A DNA stretch of 64,000 bases from Chryseobacterium potabilaquae (GTDB lineage: Bacteria > Bacteroidota > Bacteroidia > Flavobacteriales > Weeksellaceae). Both the position numbers and the translations under genes were made by a program. Each line of letters opens with the position of its first letter. The first letter of the stretch is position 1. This document shows positions 8,340 to 17,266 of this stretch, piece after piece. The notes beneath the pieces were generated by a model. The model ran no database searches. It saw only the letters and a list, made by a program, of their open reading frames with translations, and was not told the DNA's origin. Where the stretch lies: the NCBI RefSeq assembly GCF_902728265.1, contig NZ_CACVBR010000002.1, forward strand, positions 124,001 to 188,000. The letters are read 5' to 3'.

Positions 8340-8975
8340 TTAACTAATTTCTATAAATTCTGTAACAATTTTTACAGGAAGTTTATTTTTGTCGTATGCA
8401 ATATAGCTAGCATAAAATCCTTCTCCGTATCCTGTTTCAAATGCAAATATAGTTCCTGGGTGTTTTTCTGATGGTTTTAAAAAAGCATATTGATCTATTG
8501 CCCCTTTTTCATCAAAAAAATAATCATGAAAAAATTCTTCATAAATTCCCATAAAATCTACCCCTTTACTCTTATAAAGTTTTTGCTCAAGATCATTAAG
8601 GTTTTCCTGTGTATCAATATCCATAAAGCATCCCATACCACTTTCTACAGGATAACCAAATACCTCTCCTTCTGACAAATTTTTCACATTCTGCCCTTCT
8701 GTTGTTGCCAACTGCCATTGTTGGACCTCAGCATCACTGAATATAATCTCCGCATAGGCGACACAATTACTTTCTCTTTCCTTATGCAATAAGACTGAAA
8801 AATCTCCTTTGGGAAATTCCGTAGAGAAATACTTCATATCATTCGTAATCAAAGGATCACAAGCCACGAGCTTTCCACTGGAAAGATAAATCTTACCCAC
8901 CTCAAAACTTTCCAACAAAGGACTTTCTACAAAATGCTTAGAAAATAGTTTTTCTATGTTTTCTATATGTATCAT
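8340..8975 (-). CDS. DUF4241 domain protein
   Basis: A 211-residue soluble protein of the DUF4241 family: YLSSGKLVACDPLI, then PVESGMGCFMDIDTQ, and the C-terminal DKNKLPVKIVTEFIEI. The family has no settled function and often occurs among immunity-like or neighbour-toxin-related proteins in other bacteria; nothing here supports that role. I chose the ATG at 8975 rather than the in-frame ATG at 9002, because the latter falls in the loop of the valS terminator hairpin. The product would begin MIHIENIEKLF. Confidence 0.82.
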   Translation of the reverse strand: MIHIENIEKLFSKHFVESPLLESFEVGKIYLSSGKLVACDPLITNDMKYFSTEFPKGDFSVLLHKERESNCVAYAEIIFSDAEVQQWQLATTEGQNVKNLSEGEVFGYPVESGMGCFMDIDTQENLNDLEQKLYKSKGVDFMGIYEEFFHDYFFDEKGAIDQYAFLKPSEKHPGTIFAFETGYGEGFYASYIAYDKNKLPVKIVTEFIEIS

Positions 8976-8985
8976 TGTTATTTCA

Positions 8986-9021
8986 AAAATTGTCAGATCC
9001 ATTCACAAACCTGACAATTTT
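8986..9021 (-). terminator. Terminator after valS
   Basis: A perfect 11-bp inverted repeat (8986-8996 with 9011-9021) has a 14-base loop. It lies 12 bases past the valS stop, and its minus-strand arm ends in TTTT. It excludes the ATG at 9002 as a likely start for the downstream gene. Confidence 0.75.
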
Positions 9022-9032
9022 ATTTATATTAA

Positions 9033-11648
9033 TTATAGACTTTTCAGCTTTTCTTCTAAAATAGCAATCTTATCTAATGCATCCTTTTGTTTTTTACGCT
9101 CCACCTCTACAACTTCAGGCTTTGCATTGGCAACAAATTTCTCATTAGAAAGCTTCTTTTCAACAGAAATCAAAAATCCTTTTAGATATTTTAATTCCTC
9201 TTCTGTTTTCTCTTTTTCTTCTCCTAAATCTAAGTTTTCACTCAACGGAATTGAAATTTCTGTTGAACCTACCAAGAATGTGAAGCTAGGCTTCTCTGTT
9301 TTAGTTCCAAAATAGATTTCTGAAACGTTTGCCAGTTTTCTGATTACAGATTCATTAGCAAATTCTGATGCATTAGTATAAATTTCAGCTGTTTCTCTTG
9401 GTGAAATTCCTTTGGTCTGGCGATAATTTCTAACTCCAGAAATTAATTCTACAGCTATTTCAAAGTTTTTAATAATGGCTTCATTAAACGCTCCTCCTTT
9501 TTTCTGTTGAGCGATTACCAGTGCATCTTCCACATTCCTTTCAGAAATAATTTGCCATAGCTCTTCCGTTAAGAAAGGCATAAAAGGATGAAGAAGTTTC
9601 ATTAATTCTTCAAAGAAGATAATTGTTTTATTGTAAACTTCTTTAGAAATACCTTCTCCAAAATTGGGTTTAATAGCCTCAAGATACAACCCACAGAAAT
9701 CATCCCAAATTAATTTATAAATCAAATGCAAAGCATCAGAAATTCTGAATTTCTCAAATTGTTGATCAATATCTGTAATTGTTTTATTTAATTTATGTTC
9801 AAACCATTCTATAGTCTGCGTTTCAGCTGAATTAGCTGGTTTGTCTTCGTGGTTCCACATATTAATCAGACGGAAAGCATTCCAGATCTTCGTCATGAAA
9901 TTTCTTCCTTGAAGCATTAAATCTTCATCAAACAGAAGATCATTTCCTGCTGCAGAGCTTAATAGAATCCCTACTCGAACCCCATCAGCTCCATACTTAT
10001 CCATCAATTCCAACGGATCTGGTGAGTTTCCTAAAGATTTTGACATTTTTCGTCGCTGCTTATCCCTTACAATTCCAGTAAAATAAACATTCTTAAACGG
10101 AACTTCTTTTCGATATTCCAATCCCGCCATAATCATTCTCGCTACCCAGAAGAAAATAATATCCGGACCTGTTACTAAATCTGATGTTGGATAATAATAA
10201 TTAATATCTTTATTCTCGGGATCAAGTAACCCATCAAAAACAGACATTGGCCATAACCAAGAAGAGAACCAAGTATCTAAAGCATCTTCATCTTGTTTTA
10301 AGCTAGAAGCTTCGAGATTGGGATTATCCATTTTTTTTCTGGCCAATATCAAGGCTTCTTCAATATTTTCAGCCACTACAAAATCATTCTCACCATCTCC
10401 ATAATAATATGCCGGAATTTGTTGCCCCCACCAAAGCTGTCGAGAAATATTCCAATCCCGAATATTTTCCATCCAGTGTTTATATGTATTTTTAAACTTT
10501 TCAGGATAGAATTTTACCTCATCATCCATTACTACATCCAAAGCTGGTTTAGCAATTTCAGACATTTTCAGGAACCATTGAACTGAAACTTTAGGCTCGA
10601 TAACGGCACCTGTCCTTTCAGAGGTTCCCACTTTATTTACGTAGTCTTCTGCTTTTAACAAAAGATTTTTTTCTTCTAATTCTTTTGCAATCAGCTTTCT
10701 TACCTCAAATCTATTTTTCCCAGCATAATGTAAACCATAATCATTTAAATTCCCATCATCATCCAGAGCATCAATCATCTGAAGATTATGTTTTTGGCCA
10801 ATTTCATAGTCATTAACATCATGAGCAGGTGTAATTTTCAATGCACCGGTTCCAAATTCGATATCAACATATTCATCTTCAATAATGGGAATAACTCTAT
10901 TTACAATCGGAACAATAACTTTACTGCCTTTTAAATGAGCATATCTTTCATCATTAGGATTGATGCATACCGCAGTATCTCCAAAAATAGTTTCCGGACG
11001 TGTTGTTGCAACAGATAGAAATTCTTCTGATCCTTCAATCTTATATTTAAGGAAATATAATTTGCCATTTTGCTCTTTAAAAATGACTTCCTCATCAGAA
11101 ATATTAGTTTTTGCTTCCGGATCCCAGTTAACCATTCTGTATCCTCTGTAGATTAATCCTTTATGATATAGATCAACAAAACTCTTAATTACCTGTTGAG
11201 AAAGCTTATCTTCCATGGTAAAACGAGTCCTATCCCAATCACAAGAGCAACCTAATTTTTTCAATTGCTCCAAAATTGTTCCTCCATATTTATCGGTCCA
11301 TTTCCAAGCATGTTTTAAAAATTCTTCTCTCGTAATATCTGATTTATTGATTCCTTCAGACTTCAGTTTAGCAACCACTTTCGCCTCAGTAGCAATTGAA
11401 GCGTGATCCGTTCCCGGAATCCAACATGCATTAAAGCCCTGCATTCTTGCACGGCGGACCAAAACATCTTGAATGGTATTATTCAACATATGCCCCATAT
11501 GTAAGATTCCCGTCACATTTGGAGGAGGAATTACAACAGTATAGGGAGGTTTGTCATTCGGTTCTGAATGGAAATACTTATTTTCCAACCAGTAATTGTA
11601 CCACTTTTGTTCTGTTTCTTGTGGATTATACTTTTCTGAAATCTGCAT
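9033..11648 (-). CDS. valS: Valine--tRNA ligase
   Basis: Class I aminoacyl-tRNA synthetase charging tRNA-Val in the cytoplasm. PPPNVTGILHMGH contains the HIGH-type motif (HMGH, 50-53). KMSKS lies at 534-538 in RRKMSKSLGNSPDP. The CP1 editing insertion is present around residues 205-400 (VATTRPETIFGDTAV). A tRNA-binding coiled coil closes the C-terminus. At 871 residues it is full length. I chose the ATG at 11648 because the longer frame's ATG at 11678 overlaps the -7 promoter box at 11676-11683. Confidence 0.97.
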   Translation of the reverse strand: MQISEKYNPQETEQKWYNYWLENKYFHSEPNDKPPYTVVIPPPNVTGILHMGHMLNNTIQDVLVRRARMQGFNACWIPGTDHASIATEAKVVAKLKSEGINKSDITREEFLKHAWKWTDKYGGTILEQLKKLGCSCDWDRTRFTMEDKLSQQVIKSFVDLYHKGLIYRGYRMVNWDPEAKTNISDEEVIFKEQNGKLYFLKYKIEGSEEFLSVATTRPETIFGDTAVCINPNDERYAHLKGSKVIVPIVNRVIPIIEDEYVDIEFGTGALKITPAHDVNDYEIGQKHNLQMIDALDDDGNLNDYGLHYAGKNRFEVRKLIAKELEEKNLLLKAEDYVNKVGTSERTGAVIEPKVSVQWFLKMSEIAKPALDVVMDDEVKFYPEKFKNTYKHWMENIRDWNISRQLWWGQQIPAYYYGDGENDFVVAENIEEALILARKKMDNPNLEASSLKQDEDALDTWFSSWLWPMSVFDGLLDPENKDINYYYPTSDLVTGPDIIFFWVARMIMAGLEYRKEVPFKNVYFTGIVRDKQRRKMSKSLGNSPDPLELMDKYGADGVRVGILLSSAAGNDLLFDEDLMLQGRNFMTKIWNAFRLINMWNHEDKPANSAETQTIEWFEHKLNKTITDIDQQFEKFRISDALHLIYKLIWDDFCGLYLEAIKPNFGEGISKEVYNKTIIFFEELMKLLHPFMPFLTEELWQIISERNVEDALVIAQQKKGGAFNEAIIKNFEIAVELISGVRNYRQTKGISPRETAEIYTNASEFANESVIRKLANVSEIYFGTKTEKPSFTFLVGSTEISIPLSENLDLGEEKEKTEEELKYLKGFLISVEKKLSNEKFVANAKPEVVEVERKKQKDALDKIAILEEKLKSL

Positions 11649-11675
11649 AATTCTATTTCTTTGGCTTACAATTTG

Positions 11676-11683
11676 CAAAAATA
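11676..11683 (-). promoter_or_regulatory. -7 box (TATTTTTG) of valS
   Basis: A perfect TAnnTTTG on the minus strand, 27 bases before the chosen valS ATG. It marks the longer start (11678) as untranscribed. No clear -33 TTG is seen. Confidence 0.6.
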
Positions 11684-11700
11684 GTTTAAAGAAAAAAAAT

Positions 11701-11733
11701 TTTGAGTATGAATTAAAATAATTTTTAACTTTG
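11701..11733 (+). promoter_or_regulatory. Full Bacteroidetes promoter (TTTG-N21-TAACTTTG)
   Basis: TTTG at 11701-11704 and TAACTTTG at 11726-11733 are separated by 21 bases, a close match to the -33/-7 consensus. Start of transcription is expected near 11738, giving a leader of about 40 bases for the DUF1573 gene. Confidence 0.8.
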
Positions 11734-11775
11734 TTTCCTAAAATTTATCTAACAAACATATTAACATTCAAGAAT

Positions 11776-12228
11776 ATGAAAAAATTAATCGCAGGAATTG
11801 CGCTATTTGGAACATTTGCTCTTGCATCTGCACAGACTATTACATTTGATAAGACGACTTTTGACTATGGTACGATCAAACCTAGTTCTGACGGTACAAG
11901 ATTCTTCAACGTAACAAATACCGGTGATAAGCCTCTTGTTCTTTCAAATGTAAAAGCATCTTGTGGCTGCACGACACCTCAATTTAGCACAGATCCAATT
12001 ATGCCAGGAAAATCTGCTCAGATCAAAGTTGGATATAATACAGCTATCAATGGACCATTCAACAAAATGATTGAAGTATTTTCTAACGATCCAGCAAATA
12101 GCAGAAGCGTAATCTACATCAAAGGAAATGTAGATACAAAAGCTGCCGAAGTAGCTACTACTCCAGCTACAACTGAACCTGCTGCTGCTCCAGCTAAAAA
12201 GTCAAAAAAAGTAGCGGCTACAAAATAA
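11776..12228 (+). CDS. Secreted DUF1573 protein with Ala/Lys-rich tail
   Basis: A 150-residue exported protein. The ATG at 11776 begins a signal peptide (MKKLIAGIALFGTFALASAQ). The body is one DUF1573 beta-sandwich: FDYGTIKPSSDGTRFFNVTN, then CGCTTP and a KVGYNTAINGPFNK strand. It is of the ASPM-SPD-2-Hydin type often found in Bacteroidetes envelopes. The last 30 residues are low-complexity Ala/Thr/Pro/Lys. It is monocistronic, with a strong promoter and a strong terminator, and so is probably abundant. No enzymatic role is expected. Confidence 0.88.
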   Translation: MKKLIAGIALFGTFALASAQTITFDKTTFDYGTIKPSSDGTRFFNVTNTGDKPLVLSNVKASCGCTTPQFSTDPIMPGKSAQIKVGYNTAINGPFNKMIEVFSNDPANSRSVIYIKGNVDTKAAEVATTPATTEPAAAPAKKSKKVAATK

Positions 12229-12243
12229 GCTCTACTAAAAAAT

Positions 12244-12275
12244 AAAAAAACCGTCTCCTCTGAGACGGTTTTTTT
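12244..12275 (+). terminator. Strong terminator after the DUF1573 gene
   Basis: A 14-bp stem centred on CCGTCTC/GAGACGG, with a four-base loop and seven T, 15 bases past the stop. Confidence 0.92.
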
Positions 12276-12307
12276 ATTACATTTATTCAAAATAATACAA
12301 AACTTCT

Positions 12308-13177
12308 ATGGATACTAATTTTTCAGACGATTTTGAAGTAAAAGGATCATTTTCTATAAAAAAAACATCTACCCAATATCATGGTAAACTTACAAAAGAA
12401 GAAGGAATCCAATTATTACTCAAAGAAAAAGAAAAACTCCGTGAACTTCAAGAGAAATTATATGCCGATGGGAACCAATCACTTCTGGTTGTTCTACAAG
12501 CAATGGATGCGGCGGGAAAAGATAGTCTCGTAGAGCATGTATTTGGAGGAGTAAATCCTCAAGGCTGCCGTATTACAAGCTTTAAAACTCCAAGTTCAAA
12601 AGAATATTCTCATGATTTTCTATGGAGACATTATATGGCATTACCTGAGAAAGGCATGATTGGAATTTTTAATCGTTCTCATTACGAGAGTGTTTTAGTC
12701 TGCAAAGTACACCCAGAATATAACCTAAATGAGAAAACATGGAAATCTGTAAAAGATTTTGACAATACATTTTGGAAAAATAGATACGAAAGTATTCGAA
12801 ATTTTGAAAAACATCTTTCTCAAAATGGAACAACTATAATTAAAATCTTTCTAAATGTTTCTAAAAACGAACAGAAAAAACGACTTTTAGACAGAATTAA
12901 TGAACAGGAAAAAAACTGGAAATTTTCTGCAGGAGATCTACCAGAAAGAGCTTTATTTAGTAAATATATGGATGCGTATGAAGAAGCAATTAATGAAACT
13001 TCAAAAGATTATGCACCATGGTATGTTCTTCCAGCAGATGATAAATGGTTTACAAGAGTAGCCGCAATCCAAATCATTATTGATACTTTAGAAAAAATGA
13101 AACTTACCTACCCAAAACTTTCTGAAAAAGATAGATTGGGTTTACAAGAAGCGAAAAATCAACTGGAACAAGAATAA
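12308..13177 (+). CDS. ppk2: Polyphosphate kinase 2 family protein
   Basis: A 289-residue cytoplasmic PPK2-family kinase that transfers phosphate between polyphosphate and nucleotides. The Walker A motif is QAMDAAGKDS (64-73), where most homologues read GMDAAGKDG. The Walker B region is IFNRSHYESV (120-129). The RWK-type lid and the APWYVLPADDKWFTR C-terminal motif are present. The length fits the single-domain enzymes acting on ADP/GDP or AMP; the preferred acceptor cannot be told from sequence. A small secreted-protein gene follows after 18 bases. Confidence 0.92.
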   Translation: MDTNFSDDFEVKGSFSIKKTSTQYHGKLTKEEGIQLLLKEKEKLRELQEKLYADGNQSLLVVLQAMDAAGKDSLVEHVFGGVNPQGCRITSFKTPSSKEYSHDFLWRHYMALPEKGMIGIFNRSHYESVLVCKVHPEYNLNEKTWKSVKDFDNTFWKNRYESIRNFEKHLSQNGTTIIKIFLNVSKNEQKKRLLDRINEQEKNWKFSAGDLPERALFSKYMDAYEEAINETSKDYAPWYVLPADDKWFTRVAAIQIIIDTLEKMKLTYPKLSEKDRLGLQEAKNQLEQE

Positions 13178-13195
13178 TCCCTAAAAACTAAAACC

Positions 13196-13711
13196 ATGAA
13201 AAAATTTTTAATATTCAACTTATTCGTTCTAATTACATCTATTTCATTATTCCATTCCCAAGTTCCGAAATTTATGAAATATAGTGTTTCCGATTCTGGA
13301 GCCTCATTATATATTCCGGGAGAACCAAAATGGGAAAAATCTCTTTCTGAAGATAAAAGTGATGTTTATACTACTGAGGTCAATTTTAATAATGTAACTT
13401 ACGGAGCTGTTGTTGTAAAATTTGCAAGCTCTCTTACCAATGTAGAATATGTTCTAGAAAGCTACCTGAAGCACTTGAATGAAAATTTTTTCCTACTTAC
13501 CAAAATATCAGACATTGGAAAAGGTCACAGTTTAGAAAAGTATCCTGATGCAAAAGGCATATTAGAATATGGTGAAAATGCCAATGGTAAGGATTATATA
13601 ATTAAAGCTTGGGGAACAACTAAAATGTTTGCCATTCTATATATACGTTCTACAACTGAGGTGAATTATAATTATCAGGAAATGTATTTTAAAGGATTTC
13701 GTTTTCCTTAA
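13196..13711 (+). CDS. Secreted protein of unknown function
   Basis: I do not recognise the family. The 171-residue product has a signal peptide (MKKFLIFNLFVLITSISLFHSQ) and a mature part of about 150 residues with mixed strands and one helix, without Cys or lipobox. The segment SGASLYIPGEPKW resembles the opening of periplasmic proteins of the DUF1795/PsbP-like type, but this is weak. It lies 18 bases after ppk2 and may be co-transcribed with it. Confidence 0.65.
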   Translation: MKKFLIFNLFVLITSISLFHSQVPKFMKYSVSDSGASLYIPGEPKWEKSLSEDKSDVYTTEVNFNNVTYGAVVVKFASSLTNVEYVLESYLKHLNENFFLLTKISDIGKGHSLEKYPDAKGILEYGENANGKDYIIKAWGTTKMFAILYIRSTTEVNYNYQEMYFKGFRFP

Positions 13712-13782
13712 AAGCTTTGAGGTGATAGTATAAAGTTCAACATATTAAACTCCCCCTCTCTGAATCTTAAACTAAAAAAGCA

Positions 13783-14103
13783 CGAGAAAATCTATAAGCC
13801 GGATTTTGTTCTTCTTAATGAAGCGCCTGTTATTTATCTTCGTCTTACATTACTGCAAAACTTTAGCTGATTACCCCTCGGCTTTCAGAGCGAGCAACTC
13901 CTATTTTCATTTCTGAAAAGAACCGATATACTTATCATTGCACCACAAAGAGTTTACCTGGTTTCACTACAGCCGAACTGTACTTGCTTTCTGTTGCACT
14001 TGTCCTACCCTCACGGGTGACGGATGTTATCCGCTTTGTTGCTCTTCGGTGTCCGGACTTTCCTACCCCTGCAAAAACAGGAATCAACAAGCCGACTTTC
14101 TCG
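13783..14103 (-). ncRNA. rnpB: RNase P RNA (M1 RNA)
   Basis: Catalytic RNA of RNase P, which trims the 5' leader of tRNA precursors. On the minus strand the conserved 5' core GGTAGGAAAGTCCGGAC lies near 14055-14077. AGAGCAACA follows, then GGGTAGGACAAGTGCAACAGAAA (13983-14013 region) and the 3' element AAATCCGGCTTAT. The two ends pair into helix P1: the 5' CGAGAAAGTC at 14094-14103 and the 3' GATTTTCTCG at 13783-13792, ten pairs with one G-U. A T6 run directly after P1 acts as terminator. The length of about 320 bases fits a bacterial type A RNA. Exact ends are inferred from P1 and the promoter. Confidence 0.95.
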
Positions 14104-14109
14104 CAGATG

Positions 14110-14142
14110 CAAAGATAGTATTTTATACTTTAAATAGAACAA
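14110..14142 (-). promoter_or_regulatory. rnpB promoter (TTG-N22-TATCTTTG)
   Basis: On the minus strand TTG (14140-14142) and a perfect TATCTTTG (14110-14117) are 22 bases apart. The box ends seven bases before the predicted first base of rnpB. Confidence 0.85.
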
Positions 14143-14230
14143 CGAAGCCACTTAATCTCCATTCTTTAATTCCCTATTTTTTGGAATTATCTTATTAATT
14201 TTAGAATTGATAAGATATTGAAATTCTGCA

Positions 14231-14261
14231 TTGTTAAATTAATATATTGTTATTATCTTCG
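14231..14261 (+). promoter_or_regulatory. Probable promoter (TTG-N20-TATCTTCG) of the ECF sigma gene
   Basis: TTG at 14231-14233 is spaced 20 bases from TATCTTCG, one mismatch from TAnnTTTG. The leader to the TTG start would be about 20 bases. Confidence 0.55.
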
Positions 14262-14286
14262 TAAAAACTAATTATACATCAAAAAC

Positions 14287-14778
14287 TTGGCTTCTAAAGA
14301 AAAAGAATTTGCGCAGCTTATAAAAGATAATCAAGGATTGATTATCAAAGTTTCGCGTCTTTATACTAATTCACTTGAAGATGAAGAAGATCTTTTTCAA
14401 GAAATCGTTTTGCAATTGTGGAAAAGTTATGATTCTTTTAAAGGTAATTCTAAAATTTCCACTTGGATGTATCGTGTGGCCCTCAATACAGCTATTACTC
14501 TTTTTAGAAAAAAAAGCAAAAGTCTACCTACGAATGAATTAGATATTAATCATAAAGATGTTATAGAAGATGATGACGAGAAACAACAACAGATCTCACT
14601 TTTGTATACGGTAATCAAAACACTTCCCAACATTGAAAGAGCTATTGTCATGATGTATCTTGATGATTTACCTTATAAAGATATTGCGGAAAACCTCGGT
14701 ATCACTGAAGTAAATGCGCGTGTAAAAATGAACAGATTAAAGAAAACCCTTAAAGAACAGATGGAAAGATATGCCTGA
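14287..14778 (+). CDS. ECF-type RNA polymerase sigma factor (TTG start)
   Basis: A 163-residue sigma-70 family ECF factor with region 2 (EDEEDLFQEIVLQLWKSYDSF, then ISTWMYRVALNTAITLFRKKSK) and region 4 (LPNIERAIVMMYLDDLPYKDIAENLGITEVNARVKMNRLKKTLK). The only start that keeps the conserved N-terminus is TTG at 14287; an in-frame TAA lies five codons upstream and there is no nearby ATG. Its last eight bases overlap the start of a membrane-protein gene, the usual layout for a sigma factor and its membrane-bound regulator. The target regulon is unknown. Confidence 0.92.
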   Translation: MASKEKEFAQLIKDNQGLIIKVSRLYTNSLEDEEDLFQEIVLQLWKSYDSFKGNSKISTWMYRVALNTAITLFRKKSKSLPTNELDINHKDVIEDDDEKQQQISLLYTVIKTLPNIERAIVMMYLDDLPYKDIAENLGITEVNARVKMNRLKKTLKEQMERYA

Positions 14779-15445
14779 ATTTGATTTAGATAGCTTTAAG
14801 AAGACTTGGCAGGAGCAACCTGTTCAACAAAAGTATGATAATAATGAAATCCTACAGATGTTGAATCGGAAATCACGTAATTATGTTAAATATATTTTTT
14901 GGATAAGCGTTGTAGAGTTTTTATTTTTTACTTCGTTAGGATTATTTTATATCATACAAGGCAAAGAATCCAATAGTTTTATCAATATTTTAGAAAAATT
15001 AGGGGTAAGAAGAACCCCGGAAATAGAACATTCTTTCGATAATATATATTTGGCTTTAAAAATTTTAAGTTTATCGATTACTGCATATTTTGTTTACAAA
15101 TTCTACCAAAATCATAAACAAATAAAAATCGAAGAAAATCTGAAAAAATTTATTTCAAAAATTATTCAGTTTAAAAAAACGGTGAATATGTTTATTTTAC
15201 TCAATATAGGATTATTGATTACTTTCACTTCCATTTTCACTGTATTTGTATTTTATGTACTCAATACCCAAAATATAGCAATTACAAACTCTGCTCTTAC
15301 TGGGTTTCTTATAGGCATTATACTGAGTACTGCATTAAGTGTTCTATTAATATGGGTATACTATCGATTACTATACGGTATTATCATGAAAAGATTGGAT
15401 AAAAATTTAAAGCAGCTAAAAGATATAGATTCGCAGGAAAATTAA
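14771..15445 (+). CDS. Membrane protein, probable regulator of the overlapping ECF sigma factor
   Basis: A 224-residue protein. Residues 1-37 are cytoplasmic and start PEFDLDSFKKTWQEQPV, a pattern seen in flavobacterial proteins encoded right after ECF factors. Four membrane segments follow (about 40-60, 92-108, 140-165, 175-200) and then a charged C-terminal tail. No classical anti-sigma zinc motif (HxxxCxxC) is present. The 8-base overlap (ATGCCTGA) with the sigma gene implies coupled translation. The anti-sigma role is inferred from position and topology only. Confidence 0.6.
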   Translation: MPEFDLDSFKKTWQEQPVQQKYDNNEILQMLNRKSRNYVKYIFWISVVEFLFFTSLGLFYIIQGKESNSFINILEKLGVRRTPEIEHSFDNIYLALKILSLSITAYFVYKFYQNHKQIKIEENLKKFISKIIQFKKTVNMFILLNIGLLITFTSIFTVFVFYVLNTQNIAITNSALTGFLIGIILSTALSVLLIWVYYRLLYGIIMKRLDKNLKQLKDIDSQEN

Positions 15446-15504
15446 TTAAAAAAATTCACTGATTATAGATTTATTTATTATTTTTATTTCCTAAATCCCT
15501 CATT

Positions 15505-17133
15505 ATGTCTTTATCTTATATATCTGGAACTTCCAAGATACCCTTATTAGGGCAAACTATCGGAAGTAACTTAAAAAACACGGTGGAAAAATTTCCAAAT
15601 CAAGAAGCATTAATTTGCGTACATCAAAATTATAGGGCCACCTACCAAGAGTTTTACAATCAAACTACAGCTGTGGCAAAGGCTTTAATATACTTAGGAG
15701 CCAAATCAGGTGATAGGATAGGAATTTGGTCAGCAAACCGTTACGAATGGGTTCTATTGCAGTATGCAACAGCCAGAATTGGTACCATATTGGTTAATAT
15801 CAATCCTGCCTATAGAACGCACGAACTCACCTATGTACTTAACCAATCAGAGATTAGGTATATATTCGCCTCTTTAAGCTTTAAGACCAGCAACTACAAA
15901 GAGATGGTAGAATATGCCAAAGAAGTATGTCCTAGTCTTGAACAAGAAATTTTTTTTGATGATAATTGGGATACTTTTCTTAATAACGGACAAGAAATTT
16001 CAGATGATACATTACATAGTTTTGAAGAACATGTTCAGTTTGATGATCCTGTCAATATTCAATACACTTCAGGTACAACAGGTTTTCCTAAAGGTGTTAC
16101 CCTTTCCCATCATAACATCTTAAATAATGGATATTTTATTGGAATTAGATTACATTACTCTGAAAAAGATAGAGTTTGTATTCCCGTACCATTTTATCAC
16201 TGTTTTGGAATGGTAATCGGCAATATATGTTGTACAACTCATGGCGCATGTATGGTAATTCCCAATGATAGCTTTGATCCCGAGCTCACTTTACAAGTTG
16301 TCTCTCAAGAAAAATGCACCTCTTTGTATGGAGTTCCCACTATGTTTATTGCCGAATTAGCCGTAAAAGATTTTGAAAGGTATGATTTCTCAAGTTTAAG
16401 AACAGGCGTAATGGCAGGCTCAGTCTGTCCACCTGAAATCATGAAAAAAGTGGAAAATCTTATGAATATCAAGGAAATGAGTATATGTTATGGAATGACC
16501 GAAACATCTCCCGTTTCTACTCAGACTTTAATTGGTACGCCTTTAGAAAAACAGGTGAGTACAGTAGGTACCGTTCACGATCATCTTGAAATTAAAATTA
16601 TCGATGGAAACGGGAAAATTGTTCAACGTGGTGAGCAGGGTGAACTTTGTACAAGAGGATATTCTGTTATGTTAAAATATTGGAATGACCCAGTAAGCAC
16701 AAAAAAAGTATTAGATAAAGCCAGATGGATGCATACCGGAGATCTTGCGGTAATGGATGAAGAAGGCTATATTACCATTTCAGGAAGAATCAAAGATTTA
16801 ATCATAAGAGGAGGTGAAAATATCTCTCCAAAAGAAATTGAAGACTTTTTATATACCTATCCTAATATTCTTGACGTGCAAATTATTGGAGTCCCTAGTG
16901 ATAGATTTGGCGAAGAAGTAATGGCATGGGTAAAAGTACGAGAAGGATTTGATGTAACTGATCAAGAGCTTTTAAATTATTGCAAAGGAAGAATTTCCCA
17001 TTATAAGATTCCAAAATATTGGAAGTTTGTGGATGAGTTTCCAATGACAATCTCAGGGAAAATAAGAAAGGTAGAAATGCGTGAAATCTCAATGAAAGAA
17101 CTTGGTTTGGAAAAAGTAAAATACAATTATTGA
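15505..17133 (+). CDS. AMP-binding acyl-CoA ligase (FadD-like)
   Basis: A 542-residue adenylate-forming enzyme. The P-loop-like motif YTSGTTGFPKG is at 187-197. YGMTETSP, the TGDLAVMDEEGYITISGRIKDLIIRGGENISP hinge region and a C-terminal catalytic Lys in the MTISGKIRKVEMRE stretch follow. These mark an acyl-CoA synthetase that activates carboxylic acids with ATP and CoA. The GRIKDLIIRGGENI pattern suits medium- or long-chain fatty acids, but the substrate is not certain. Monocistronic; it ends at a bidirectional terminator shared with rpoN. Confidence 0.9.
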   Translation: MSLSYISGTSKIPLLGQTIGSNLKNTVEKFPNQEALICVHQNYRATYQEFYNQTTAVAKALIYLGAKSGDRIGIWSANRYEWVLLQYATARIGTILVNINPAYRTHELTYVLNQSEIRYIFASLSFKTSNYKEMVEYAKEVCPSLEQEIFFDDNWDTFLNNGQEISDDTLHSFEEHVQFDDPVNIQYTSGTTGFPKGVTLSHHNILNNGYFIGIRLHYSEKDRVCIPVPFYHCFGMVIGNICCTTHGACMVIPNDSFDPELTLQVVSQEKCTSLYGVPTMFIAELAVKDFERYDFSSLRTGVMAGSVCPPEIMKKVENLMNIKEMSICYGMTETSPVSTQTLIGTPLEKQVSTVGTVHDHLEIKIIDGNGKIVQRGEQGELCTRGYSVMLKYWNDPVSTKKVLDKARWMHTGDLAVMDEEGYITISGRIKDLIIRGGENISPKEIEDFLYTYPNILDVQIIGVPSDRFGEEVMAWVKVREGFDVTDQELLNYCKGRISHYKIPKYWKFVDEFPMTISGKIRKVEMREISMKELGLEKVKYNY

Positions 17134-17184
17134 TCCCCTCCAATAAATCGTAAACATTCTGCAAATAGTACAATTATCATATAC

Positions 17185-17218
17185 AAAAAAAGCATTTCTA
17201 TTTTGAAATGCTTTTTTA
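17185..17218. terminator. Bidirectional terminator between convergent acyl-CoA ligase and rpoN genes
   Basis: A 14-bp stem (17185-17198 with 17205-17218) and six-base loop is flanked by A7 on one side and T6 on the other, so it serves both strands. Confidence 0.9.
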
Positions 17219-17266
17219 TATGGTGTAATTTTATTTAAAATTTCGTTATGAGTTGAAAAGTGTATG

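Noticed and set aside
8976..9002. N-terminal extension of the DUF4241 protein
   Set aside because: The upstream ATG lies in the loop of the valS terminator hairpin.
11649..11678. Longer start for valS
   Set aside because: The ATG at 11678 falls on the -7 promoter box, so it would not be transcribed.
13938..14198. 86-codon plus-strand open frame
   Set aside because: It lies over the conserved core of rnpB on the other strand and has no protein features.
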